NCBI GenBank assembly: GCA_963724385.1 | Contig: CAVRUJ010000002.1 | Location: forward strand, 682,001-746,000 | Length of the DNA: 64,000 nucleotides | Reading direction: 5' to 3' | Source of the DNA: DASXQK01 sp963724385 | Lineage (GTDB): Bacteria; Pseudomonadota; Alphaproteobacteria; Dongiales; Dongiaceae | Shown here: positions 11,413 through 18,721 of the stretch, piece after piece | Layout: every line of letters starts with the position of its first letter | Numbering within the stretch: the stretch's first letter is position 1 | Program-made: the position numbers and the translations under genes | The notes under the pieces: generated by a model | What the model saw: the letters and a program-made list of their open reading frames with translations, nothing else | What the model was told of the DNA's origin: nothing | Databases searched by the model: none

Positions 11413-11697
11413 GTGCAGGCCTGTGTCTACATCCTCGCAAGCAAGCGTCATGGAACGCTCTATGTTGGTGTAACGAGCGATCCGAAACGTCGAGTCTGGG
11501 AGCACAAGTCGGATGCGATCGAGGGTTTCACCAAGCGATATCAGGTGCATATGTTGGTGTATGTCGAATTCCACACCACTATGGCCAACGCAATCCTTCG
11601 CGAGAAGCAGATCAAGAAATGGCGCAGAGCTTGGAAAACTGCCCTGATTGAAGTCGCCAATCCGGCATGGCGTGACTTGTACGAAGACGCTTGGTGA
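11413..11697 (+). CDS. GIY-YIG endonuclease-domain protein (UPF0213-like)
   Basis: A 94-residue, single-domain GIY-YIG protein of the type often scattered in many near-identical copies in alphaproteobacterial genomes. The motif reads VYILASKRHGTLYVGVT near residues 5-21 (YIL...YVG), followed by the catalytic-type arginine (KRRVWEHK, about 25-32) and the metal-binding glutamate in AILREKQIKKW (about 60-70). Its first codon is GTG at 11413, chosen because the motif would be too close to any later start. The gene is visibly less GC-rich than its neighbours and sits between two inverted copies of a 30-bp palindrome, so it may be the gene carried by, or acting on, that repeat. The substrate is unknown. 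Confidence 0.88.
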   Translation: MQACVYILASKRHGTLYVGVTSDPKRRVWEHKSDAIEGFTKRYQVHMLVYVEFHTTMANAILREKQIKKWRRAWKTALIEVANPAWRDLYEDAW

Positions 11698-11714
11698 TCA
11701 ATTCCGCCCGATGC

Positions 11715-11744
11715 ATGGACCCCCGCTTTCGCGGGGGTGACGAA
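11715..11744 (-). repeat. Palindromic repeat, copy 2 (inverted relative to copy 1)
   Basis: The exact reverse complement of 11353-11382, with the same perfect GC stem and tetraloop and the same flanks. Together the two copies bracket the GIY-YIG gene as an inverted pair 362 bp apart. It could also act as a transcription terminator for that gene, although no T-run follows. Confidence 0.9.
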
Positions 11745-11776
11745 TAAAGAATAGTCAGGCTGCTATCCTGCAACTC

Positions 11777-11943
11777 AGTCCCCCGCAAGGGGGGCGGGAA
11801 TGTTTGCTTCTTGCCTCCCCTTACTTGCCTCCCCCTTGACGGGGGAGGCGGCGAGCGAAGCGAGCGGAGGGGGTGGGCCACGGCGCGATGCGCGCGGGCT
11901 GGCTTACCCCCCTCCCTTACCCTCCCCCGCAAGGGGGGAGGGG
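11777..11943. repeat. GC-rich mosaic repeat, locus 1
   Basis: A stretch of three short GC hairpins: CCCCCGCAAGGGGGG near 11780-11794, CCTCCCCCTTGACGGGGGAGG near 11828-11848, and CCCTCCCCCGCAAGGGGGGAGGGG at its right end (11920-11943), with a GGGGTGGG/ACCCCCCTCCC pair between the last two. The part from about 11826 aligns along its length with 14881-14995, so it is a dispersed intergenic element. The right end runs into the coding frame of bolA and supplies its last codons. Confidence 0.8.
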
Positions 11944-12218
11944 ATCTTCGCATCCTCCTCCGGCGTGAGGGTGCTGAGGGCCAGCGCGTGGACCGGGCCT
12001 TTCAGTTCCTCGGCCAGGAGGCCGTAGACCAGGCGCTGGCGGGCGACGCGGGAGAGGCCGGCGAAGGCCGATGAGACTACCTCCACGCGGAAATGGCTCT
12101 CGCCGCCAGCCCGCGCGCCGGCGTGGCCGGCATGCTTGTGGGATTCGTCGGTGATCGACAAGCGCCGGGGTGTGAGCCCCTCGCCCAGCTTTTTCTCGAT
12201 GGCAGATCTGACGGTCAT
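11904..12218 (-). CDS. bolA: BolA family protein
   Basis: BolA proteins pair with monothiol glutaredoxins in iron-sulfur handling and influence envelope and stress responses. The 104 residues show the family fold: EKKLGEGLTPRRLSITDESHKHAGH (helix, strand and the conserved histidine near 28), GGESHFRVEVVSSAF, and the signature RLVYGLLAEELKGPVHALALSTLTPEE. The family normally ends about there; the last dozen or so residues (KIPSPLAGEGKGGG) are encoded by the GC-rich mosaic repeat next to it and look like a recent, probably neutral, C-terminal addition. It is divergent from the EamA transporter. In relatives bolA lies beside the J-domain gene and cobST, as here apart from one intervening gene. 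Confidence 0.92.
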   Translation of the reverse strand: MTVRSAIEKKLGEGLTPRRLSITDESHKHAGHAGARAGGESHFRVEVVSSAFAGLSRVARQRLVYGLLAEELKGPVHALALSTLTPEEDAKIPSPLAGEGKGGG

Positions 12219-12262
12219 GAACCCTTCCCGGTTCGGGCAAAGATGTTAGTTTGCCCGCCGCC

Positions 12263-13177
12263 ATGCAACAGGCAACCGCAGTTCCCGTCGGCATTCACTC
12301 GCGCTCCACGGCCTATGCGCTGCTTGCCGTGCTCGTGTTCGTCTGGGGGGCGAACTGGCCGGTGATGAAGATCACCATCGCCATCCTGCCGCCCCTCTGG
12401 TTCGTGGTGATGCGCCTGTTCCTGGGAGCGGCGACGCTGTTCGTGGCGCTCGCCTTCATCGGCGGGATGCGGATTCCAAGCCGGCGGGACCTGGTCCAGC
12501 TCCTGACCGGCGCCGTGCTCCAGCTCGCCTTGTATATGGGTCTGATCATTCTGGGCCTGAGGGACGTTGGGGCAGGCCGGGGATCGGTGCTCGCCTACAC
12601 CACGCCGCTTTGGGTCGTGCCCGGCGCGATCCTGTTCCTGGGCGAGAAGTTCACCCGCCTCAAAGCCGCCGGGCTCATCGCGGGCTTGGGCGGCGTGCTG
12701 GTGCTGTTCAATCCCTTCGCCTTTGCCTGGTCCGATCCAGCAGTCGTCATCGACAACGGCCTGCTCATGCTGGCGGCCTTCTCCTGGGCGGCAGCGATCC
12801 TCATCGTGCGCGGCCGGCCCTGGCACCTGACGCCCCTGCAGCTCGCACCCTGGCAGCTGCTGCTCGCGGCGCTTCTGCTGATGCCGTTCGCCGCTGTCGC
12901 CGAGGCCTTGCCCATGCCGGCGCTCACCTGGAAGCTGACGGCGCTCATGATCTACAACGGGCCCATCACCATCGGCTTCGGCTACTGGGCATCGGTCGCC
13001 ATCGCGCGCTCCCTGCCGGCGGTCACCAGCTCGCTTTCCTTCCTGGCCGTGCCGGTCATGGGCATCTTTTCCTCGGCCTGGGCGCTAGGCGAGCGGATCG
13101 ATCTTTCCCTGGTCCTGGGCTTCGGCCTGATCCTGGCCGGGCTTGTGCTGGTGGCGGCGGCCGACCGCAAGACCTAG
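12263..13177 (+). CDS. EamA/DMT superfamily transporter
   Basis: A 304-residue inner-membrane protein with about ten hydrophobic segments arranged as two EamA repeats (about 12-140 and 155-295), typical of drug/metabolite exporters of the RhaT/YdcZ type. Family marks are the first segment LAVLVFVWGANWPVMKI and the repeat-end signature YTTPLWVVPGAILFLGEKFTRLKAAGLIAGLGGVLVL. The substrate cannot be predicted. ATG 12263 is preferred over an in-frame TTG at 12251. It sits between bolA and the J-domain/cobST genes, which are often adjacent in related bacteria, so it may have been inserted into that block; its base composition does not stand out. Confidence 0.9.
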   Translation: MQQATAVPVGIHSRSTAYALLAVLVFVWGANWPVMKITIAILPPLWFVVMRLFLGAATLFVALAFIGGMRIPSRRDLVQLLTGAVLQLALYMGLIILGLRDVGAGRGSVLAYTTPLWVVPGAILFLGEKFTRLKAAGLIAGLGGVLVLFNPFAFAWSDPAVVIDNGLLMLAAFSWAAAILIVRGRPWHLTPLQLAPWQLLLAALLLMPFAAVAEALPMPALTWKLTALMIYNGPITIGFGYWASVAIARSLPAVTSSLSFLAVPVMGIFSSAWALGERIDLSLVLGFGLILAGLVLVAAADRKT

Positions 13178-13233
13178 CGATTTTGTCGGGCGATGCGCTT
13201 GTCAGTGCCGCCTCGCCTGCCCATACTCTTCGC

Positions 13234-13806
13234 ATGGTCAGAAGCAGCCACGACATGCTTGGCCTGGAGGAGGCCGCCGGCACCGGCAACGGGCCGGCCC
13301 TGCAGCGCTGCGAGCATGCCGGCTGCCAGGCCGAGGGGCTCTACCGGGCGCCCAAGTCCCGGGAGCGGATGAACGACTACTACTGGTTCTGCCTCGACCA
13401 TGTGCGCGATTACAACCGCGCCTGGGACTACTACGCCGGCATGACCCCGACTGAGATCGAGGCCATCCTCCGCCGCGACACAGTCTGGGAACGGCCGACC
13501 TGGCCTTTGGGCCGCTGGCCCCACAGCCACCGGATCTTCGGAGCAGAGTTCATCCCCGACGACATCGATATCCTGGGCGAACGCCGGCGGGCCGAGGCCC
13601 AGAGCCGGCCGAAGACCAAATACGAGCAGGCGCTCGCCGAGCTGGCACTCGCACCCGGCGCGACCTTGCAGGAGATCAAACGCCGCTACAAGGCCTTGGC
13701 CAAGCAGCTTCACCCCGATGCCAATGGCGGCGACAAGACGGCGGAGGAGCGCCTCAAGGCCGTCAACCTCGCCTACAGCACTTTGAAAAGCAGCGTCGTT
13801 ATCTGA
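13234..13806 (+). CDS. J-domain (DnaJ-like) protein
   Basis: A 190-residue protein with a C-terminal J domain (about 130-188) carrying the HPD tripeptide (KALAKQLHPDANGG) that stimulates DnaK ATPase. The N-terminal half has a cysteine/histidine pattern (CEHAGCQAEG...YYWFCLDHVRDYN) that resembles a small zinc-binding region, and the conserved YNRAWDYYAGMT. This is the alphaproteobacterial type usually found just upstream of cobS, as here (49 nt spacing), and probably co-transcribed with it. A role as co-chaperone for the cobaltochelatase subunits is suggested by context only. Confidence 0.88.
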   Translation: MVRSSHDMLGLEEAAGTGNGPALQRCEHAGCQAEGLYRAPKSRERMNDYYWFCLDHVRDYNRAWDYYAGMTPTEIEAILRRDTVWERPTWPLGRWPHSHRIFGAEFIPDDIDILGERRRAEAQSRPKTKYEQALAELALAPGATLQEIKRRYKALAKQLHPDANGGDKTAEERLKAVNLAYSTLKSSVVI

Positions 13807-13855
13807 TAGAACCCGGCATCAGACAGAACGGCGCGACAAGAACGGAAAGCAGGAT

Positions 13856-14851
13856 ATGGCGTCCCCAACCACCGCTCCCGCGGGCAACGGTTCCATGCCC
13901 GACATCACCATCAGGGTTGCCCAGACCTTCGGCATCGACTGCGACATGCAGGTGCCGGCCTTCAGCAAGCCCAGCGAGCATGTGCCCGACATCGACGAGG
14001 CCTACCGGTTCGACCGCGACACCACGCTCGCGATCCTGGCAGGCTTCGCCTACAACCGGCGGGTCATCATCCAGGGCTACCACGGCACCGGCAAGTCGAC
14101 CCACATCGAGCAGGTGGCGGCGCGCCTCAACTGGCCCTGCATCCGGGTCAACCTCGACAGCCACATCAGCCGCATCGACCTGATCGGCAAGGACGCCATC
14201 GTCCTGCGCGACGGCAAGCAGGTGACCGAATTCCGCGAGGGCCTGCTGCCCTGGGCTCTGCAGCGGGCGACGGCCCTCGTCTTCGACGAGTACGACGCCG
14301 GCCGGCCCGACGTCATGTTCGTGATCCAGCGGGTGCTGGAGGTGGAAGGCAAGCTGACGCTGCTCGACCAGAACCGCGTCATTCGGCCGCACCCGGCCTT
14401 CCGCGTCTTCGCCACAGCCAACACCGTGGGCCTCGGCGACACCACCGGCCTCTATCACGGCACCCAGCAGATCAACCAGGGCCAGATGGACCGCTGGAAC
14501 ATCGTCGCCACCCTCAACTACCTGCCCCACGAGGAAGAGGCGAAGATCGTGCTCGCCAAGGTGCCGCATTACGACACCGAGGCCGGCCGCAAGACCATCG
14601 ACGCCATGGTGCGGCTCGCCGACCTCACCCGCGCCGGCTTCATGAATGGCGACATCTCGACCGTCATGTCGCCGCGCACGGTCATGACCTGGGCCGAGAA
14701 CGCCGAGATCTTCGCCGACATCCCGTTCGCCTTCCGCGTCACCTTCCTCAACAAATGCGACGAGCTGGAGCGGCCAACCGTGGCGGAGTACTACCAGCGC
14801 TGCTTCGGCGCCGACCTGAAGCAATCGGCCGGCCGCGCGACCCTGGTGTGA
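13856..14851 (+). CDS. cobS: Aerobic cobaltochelatase subunit CobS
   Basis: CobS is the AAA+ ATPase subunit that, with CobT and CobN, inserts cobalt into hydrogenobyrinate a,c-diamide during aerobic B12 synthesis. In the 331-residue protein Walker A is GYHGTGKST (about 74-82), Walker B is ALVFDEYDAG, and the sensor region is RVFATANTVGLGDTTGLYHGTQ. The start at 13856 follows an AGGA ribosome site. cobT lies 161 nt downstream, separated by a copy of the GC-rich mosaic repeat. cobN is not in the window. Length and motifs are fully typical. Confidence 0.96.
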   Translation: MASPTTAPAGNGSMPDITIRVAQTFGIDCDMQVPAFSKPSEHVPDIDEAYRFDRDTTLAILAGFAYNRRVIIQGYHGTGKSTHIEQVAARLNWPCIRVNLDSHISRIDLIGKDAIVLRDGKQVTEFREGLLPWALQRATALVFDEYDAGRPDVMFVIQRVLEVEGKLTLLDQNRVIRPHPAFRVFATANTVGLGDTTGLYHGTQQINQGQMDRWNIVATLNYLPHEEEAKIVLAKVPHYDTEAGRKTIDAMVRLADLTRAGFMNGDISTVMSPRTVMTWAENAEIFADIPFAFRVTFLNKCDELERPTVAEYYQRCFGADLKQSAGRATLV

Positions 14852-14880
14852 TGGAGTTTCGTCAGATGCCGCGCCCCTAC

Positions 14881-14995
14881 TTCCCCCGCCCCCTCGACGG
14901 GGGCGGGCTGGGGTGGGGGTGGGGCCAGTGCGCGACTGCCGTGCCCTGCTGCACCCCCCTCCCCGACCCTCCCCCGCAAGGGGGGAGGGAAGCGA
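14881..14995. repeat. GC-rich mosaic repeat, locus 2 (between cobS and cobT)
   Basis: An element with outer hairpins CCGCCCCCTCGACGGGGGCGG at the left and CCCTCCCCCGCAAGGGGGGAGGG at the right, and a G-rich then C-rich pair between them. It is collinear with about 11826-11943, allowing for substitutions in the left arm. It ends just before the AAAGGG ribosome site of cobT, so the insertion tolerates co-expression of cobS and cobT or may attenuate it. Confidence 0.8.
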
Positions 14996-15012
14996 CGCAA
15001 AGGGCCTAGCCC

Positions 15013-16866
15013 ATGGCCGCGCGCGAAAGCCGCATGGACGAATTCCGCCGGTCGACCGCGGCCGCCATGCGGGCGATCTCCCATAAGGGCGAGATCAACG
15101 TGGTCTTCGCCCCGGGCCAGCCGGGCATGGCCGGGACGGAAGCGCGCCTGCCGCTGCCGGCCCGCGACCTGCCGGCGGAGGACGTGGCTTTGACCCGGGG
15201 CGCGGCCGATGCCATCGCGCTCAAGTTGCGCTACCACGACCGCAAGCTCCACGCCCGCGAGACGCCGCGCAACGAGGCCGCGCGGGAAATCTTCGAGGCC
15301 ATCGAGCAGGCCCGCGTCGAGGCGATCGGGGCGCTGGCCATGAAGGGCGTCGCCGACAACCTGAGCGCCGCACTGGACGACCATTGCCGCCAACGCGGCT
15401 TCAGCCGGGTGACCGAGCGCGACCACGCACCCATCGGCGAGGCCTTGCGCCTGTTCGCGCGCGAGGCGCTCACCGGCGAGCGGCCGCCCGCCAGCGGCAA
15501 GCGGCTGGTCGAGCTCTGGCAGGCCGAGCTCGGCGACGCGGCCAGGGCCGATCTCGCCGAGCTCGCCCATCTCATCCACGACCAGCGCGCCTATGCCCGC
15601 ACGGCGCGACGGCTGATCAAGGACCTCGATCTCGACCTGGGTGCCGAAGACCTGACGCCCGAGGAGAGCGAGCAGAAGGAAGACGACCAGCGCCAGGACG
15701 ACCCCAACGAGGCCGAGGGCCAGGGCGGCGAGAAGGAATCCGCCGAGAGCGCCGAGATGGAGGGCGCCGACGCCGAGGAAGGCCAGGAAGACGCCGGCGA
15801 GGCGGACGCCGAGACCGACGCCGAGATGAAGGGCGAAGGCGGGGAGGACAGCCCCAACCGCCCGGGCCGGCCGCCGGAATCCGATCCCCGCAGGCGCGGC
15901 CAGAACGAGCCCCTCTATCACGCCTTCACCCAGGAATTCGACGAGGTCGTCGAGGCGGCCGAGCTTTGCGACGCCGATGAGCTGGCGCGGCTGCGCCAGC
16001 TCCTCGACCAGCAGCTGGTCCACCTGCAGACCGTGGTGGGGCGCCTTGCCAACCGGTTGCAGCGCCGCCTGATGGCCCAGCAGAACCGAAGCTGGGAGTT
16101 CGACCTCGAGGAGGGCATGCTGGACAGCGCCCGGCTCTCCCGCGTCGTCGTCAACCCGGAGACGCCGCTCTCCTACAAGCGCGAGCGCGACACCGAGTTC
16201 CGCGACACGGTGGTGAGCCTGCTGATCGACAATTCCGGCTCGATGCGCGGGCGGCCCATCACCGTTGCCGCCATGAGCGCCGACATCCTGGCGCGCACCT
16301 TGGAGCGCTGCGGGGTGAAGGTGGAGGTTCTGGGTTTCACCACCAGGATGTGGAAGGGCGGGCAATCGCGCGAGCGCTGGATCGCGGCCGGCAAGCCCGC
16401 CAATCCGGGGCGGCTCAACGACCTGCGCCACATCGTCTACAAGGCGGCCGACGCGCCCTGGCGGCGCGCGCGCAAGAGCCTCGGCCTGATGCTGCGCGAG
16501 GGCATCCTCAAGGAGAACATCGACGGCGAGGCCCTGCTCTGGGCCCATAACCGGCTGCTCGCGCGCAGCGAGCAGCGGCGCATCCTGATGGTCATCTCCG
16601 ACGGCGCGCCGGTGGACGACTCGACCCTGTCGGTCAACCCGGGCAACTACCTGGAGCGGCACCTGCGCGAGGTCATCGACTGGATCGAATCCCGCTCCCC
16701 CGTCGAGCTGGTCGCCATTGGCATCGGCCATGACGTGACCCGCTACTACCGCCGCGCCGTCACCCTGGTGGACGCGGAGCAGCTGGGCGGAGCGGTGATG
16801 GATCAGCTGGCGGCGCTGTTCGAGGAAGACGCGGCGACGCCGAAGAAGATGAAGATGGCGGGGTAG
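15013..16866 (+). CDS. cobT: Aerobic cobaltochelatase subunit CobT
   Basis: CobT is the VWA-domain partner that assembles with CobS into the AAA+ chaperone ring of cobaltochelatase. The 617 residues divide into an N-terminal helical domain (about 1-210), a highly acidic low-complexity linker (about 215-290, rich in E, D, G and A), and a C-terminal von Willebrand A domain (about 390-605) whose MIDAS motif DNSGSM begins near residue 406, with later contributions from VISDGAPVDDS. The acidic linker is a family trait, not contamination. Translation starts at ATG 15013 after an AAAGGG site. Confidence 0.96.
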   Translation: MAARESRMDEFRRSTAAAMRAISHKGEINVVFAPGQPGMAGTEARLPLPARDLPAEDVALTRGAADAIALKLRYHDRKLHARETPRNEAAREIFEAIEQARVEAIGALAMKGVADNLSAALDDHCRQRGFSRVTERDHAPIGEALRLFAREALTGERPPASGKRLVELWQAELGDAARADLAELAHLIHDQRAYARTARRLIKDLDLDLGAEDLTPEESEQKEDDQRQDDPNEAEGQGGEKESAESAEMEGADAEEGQEDAGEADAETDAEMKGEGGEDSPNRPGRPPESDPRRRGQNEPLYHAFTQEFDEVVEAAELCDADELARLRQLLDQQLVHLQTVVGRLANRLQRRLMAQQNRSWEFDLEEGMLDSARLSRVVVNPETPLSYKRERDTEFRDTVVSLLIDNSGSMRGRPITVAAMSADILARTLERCGVKVEVLGFTTRMWKGGQSRERWIAAGKPANPGRLNDLRHIVYKAADAPWRRARKSLGLMLREGILKENIDGEALLWAHNRLLARSEQRRILMVISDGAPVDDSTLSVNPGNYLERHLREVIDWIESRSPVELVAIGIGHDVTRYYRRAVTLVDAEQLGGAVMDQLAALFEEDAATPKKMKMAG

Positions 16867-16873
16867 AGGGCAG

Positions 16874-16922
16874 CCGACTCTTGGTCAGCGGGTCACGCCT
16901 TCGAATCCTCTGCGGGCCACAA
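16874..16922 (+). pseudogene. 3'-half remnant of a tRNA-Lys (CUU) gene
   Basis: This stretch follows the 3' half of a bacterial tRNA-Lys(CUU): an anticodon arm with GACTCTT, then TCAGCGGGTC (anticodon 3' stem and variable region), TTCGAATCC (T loop) and CGGGCCACAA at the acceptor end, all at the spacing of an intact tRNA. No 5' half precedes it, since cobT runs up to 16866, and the T stem no longer pairs. It therefore cannot be a working tRNA. Such 3' fragments are typical left-over ends of tRNA-targeted integration. It directly precedes an AT-richer gene. Confidence 0.6.
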
Positions 16923-16970
16923 TACTAGTCCAAGATACGGGGGACGTTAGGCTGGGTGAGGGGAATCCCG

Positions 16971-17606
16971 ATGGCTGAGGCAAAGACGGTGACCCAACGA
17001 AAGTTTGGCACGCGACTGACATTCCAGTTTGCGGCTGACCAGATGCTCTACTTGATTCGGGACTATTCCGGGGAACGGCAGTTCTCAGTGCCCTATGAAT
17101 CAATCAATGTTCTCACCCCCGCCTCGCTCGTCGTCAACAAAGTTCAATTCTACCGAACGCTGTTGGTGATCCCAATCGTAACCATATTCGTCTCCATAGC
17201 CATCCAGAGCAGCGACAGAACAGCCTCCCAATATCTGAATCTCTTGAGCCTTGCCTTGTTCGCGATCTTACTGATCGCTCGGTTCCTGAAAGTCTTCTCG
17301 ATCAAATATACGACCCTGCAGATGTCGCCGGTGCCGCCCGGCGCCGGGACCAACTCGATCTTGATCATGAAGGATAAGGATCACGCGACCATCCTCGAAG
17401 AGATCAAGCTGAAGTGGAAGGAGCGCATAAGGCAACTGCATGGCTCGATCAACTTTCTAAATGACATCAACAAGGAGATAGCCAAATTCACCTGGTTGAA
17501 GGATCGCGCCGTCATCACCGAAGAAGAATTCCGGGAGGCGGTCAAAAAGCTGCAGTCATATGGGGTGCAAACTCAGCCACAGCCTTCCGAACGAACTCTC
17601 AATTGA
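16971..17606 (+). CDS. Membrane protein with C-terminal SHOCT-like helix, probably acquired
   Basis: I do not recognise a named family for the whole 211-residue protein. It has a beta-rich N-terminal region (about 1-60), two adjacent transmembrane segments (about 64-82 and 88-107), a further globular region, and a C-terminal stretch resembling the SHOCT oligomerisation motif (LKDRAVITEEEFREAVKKL, about 178-196). ATG 16971 is chosen over GTG 16956 because of the GAGGGG ribosome site 8 nt before it. Base composition and codon use are visibly more AT-rich than the surrounding genes, and it lies next to a tRNA-Lys remnant, which together suggest horizontal acquisition. No integrase remains nearby. 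Confidence 0.7.
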   Translation: MAEAKTVTQRKFGTRLTFQFAADQMLYLIRDYSGERQFSVPYESINVLTPASLVVNKVQFYRTLLVIPIVTIFVSIAIQSSDRTASQYLNLLSLALFAILLIARFLKVFSIKYTTLQMSPVPPGAGTNSILIMKDKDHATILEEIKLKWKERIRQLHGSINFLNDINKEIAKFTWLKDRAVITEEEFREAVKKLQSYGVQTQPQPSERTLN

Positions 17607-17808
17607 CCCCGCCCTAGAGAAGAGATTTGGAGTCAGAGCGGAGTTTCGCGGACCTTGGTCGATGCCTGGCTAGAGAGAAAGTCCTCTCCGACCCCAGCAA
17701 TCCGCCCGCACTTGTCACAGAGCCGCACAAGCCCGCACGCCGGACTTACACTAGAATTCCGCCCAGCTCCCACTTCCCAATGCCAGCACCCATCCAAGGA
17801 GACTCCCG

Positions 17809-18243
17809 ATGTTGAAGATCCATCGCACCGGCTCGGCCGCCTGGCAGGGCGGGATCAAGGACGGCAAGGGCTCGATCAGCACCCAGAGCGGGGCGCTCAA
17901 GGCCTATCCTTACGGCTTCGCCAGCCGCTTCGAGGGCCAGCCGGGCACCAATCCGGAGGAGCTGATCGGCGCCGCCCATGCCGGCTGCTTCACGATGGCG
18001 CTCTCGCTCATCCTGGGCGAGGCCAAGCTGAAGGCGGACCAGATGGACACCACCGCCAAGGTCACGCTGGAGCAGGTCGAAGGCGGCTACGCCATCAGCG
18101 CCGTGCATCTGACGCTGCGTGCCAAGATCCCTGGCGCCGACCAGGCGACCTTCGAGAAGCTTGCCGGCATGGCCAAGGCCGGCTGCCCCGTCTCCAAGCT
18201 GTTCAAGGCCGAGATCACGTTGGATGCGGCGCTGGTCGCCTGA
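17809..18243 (+). CDS. osmC: OsmC family peroxiredoxin
   Basis: A 144-residue OsmC/Ohr-fold thiol peroxidase that reduces organic hydroperoxides in the cytoplasm, usually as a dimer with lipoyl or thiol donors. The two reactive cysteines of the family are visible: IGAAHAGCFTMALS (about C62) and AKAGCPVSKLF (about C127). The substitution pattern (GGIKDGKGSISTQSGAL) places it in the OsmC rather than the Ohr branch. The start ATG 17809 has an AAGGAG ribosome site 8 nt upstream. It is a single gene with its own 200-bp upstream region. Confidence 0.92.
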   Translation: MLKIHRTGSAAWQGGIKDGKGSISTQSGALKAYPYGFASRFEGQPGTNPEELIGAAHAGCFTMALSLILGEAKLKADQMDTTAKVTLEQVEGGYAISAVHLTLRAKIPGADQATFEKLAGMAKAGCPVSKLFKAEITLDAALVA

Positions 18244-18362
18244 CGCGGTGGCGCCGAGGATGAAGAAGGCGGGGTGAGGCAGGCCGGACATCCCGATCGG
18301 CCTTGGCTCATGACGCTGGTGCACTTCTTGCCGGGTCGATCCTGACAGCGCGGCCAGACCGT

Positions 18363-18387
18363 GCTACATTGTTATCGATCTTGTAGC
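18363..18387. promoter_or_regulatory. Inverted repeat, likely operator of the toxin-antitoxin pair
   Basis: A hyphenated palindrome, GCTACA at 18363-18368 and TGTAGC at 18382-18387, separated by 13 bp, lies 7 bp upstream of the antitoxin ATG at 18395. Antitoxins of the VapB type commonly repress their own operon by binding such a site. The internal TACATT could serve as a -10 element. Confidence 0.5.
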
Positions 18388-18394
18388 CTGCAGG

Positions 18395-18721
18395 ATGGAA
18401 CGCAGAATGATACGTCGGCAACCTAAGGCGCCGCGGCGACGTGCGGCGGCAGCTGCCCGAATCGGAATGGCGCCGGACCGCATCAAATTCAGCATCGTCT
18501 TCGCCCGCGAAGCCGGCCTCCTCGCCGGCGCCAAGACCGTCGTCGTCCGCGGGCGCATGCCGCCGGCTCTGGTGAAGCGGGCCAAGCAGAAGACCGGTAT
18601 CGTCTCCGATACCGAATTGCTGAGGGCTGCGCTGGCCCATCTCGTGGCCAGCGACGATTACGCGGACTGGTTGATCGCACAGCGCGGCAAGGTCCCCGCC
18701 GATCTCGACCTTGGCCTCTGA
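18395..18721 (+). CDS. VapB-like antitoxin (putative)
   Basis: A 108-residue basic protein. The middle part (GRMPPALVKRAKQKTGIVSDTELLRAALAHLV, about 49-80) looks like a ribbon-helix-helix or related DNA-binding unit, and the C-terminal part (SDDYADWLIAQRGKVPADLDLGL) resembles the toxin-neutralising tail of VapB-type antitoxins. It precedes and overlaps by 11 nt the gene for a PIN-domain protein, the standard antitoxin-toxin order. A second in-frame ATG at 18407 is an alternative start. An inverted repeat sits just upstream. The role is inferred from architecture and context. Confidence 0.7.
   Translation: MERRMIRRQPKAPRRRAAAAARIGMAPDRIKFSIVFAREAGLLAGAKTVVVRGRMPPALVKRAKQKTGIVSDTELLRAALAHLVASDDYADWLIAQRGKVPADLDLGL

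Noticed and set aside
17655..18263. 202-codon frame overlapping osmC
   Set aside because: Different frame from the clear OsmC protein, which has its own ribosome site and both cysteines.
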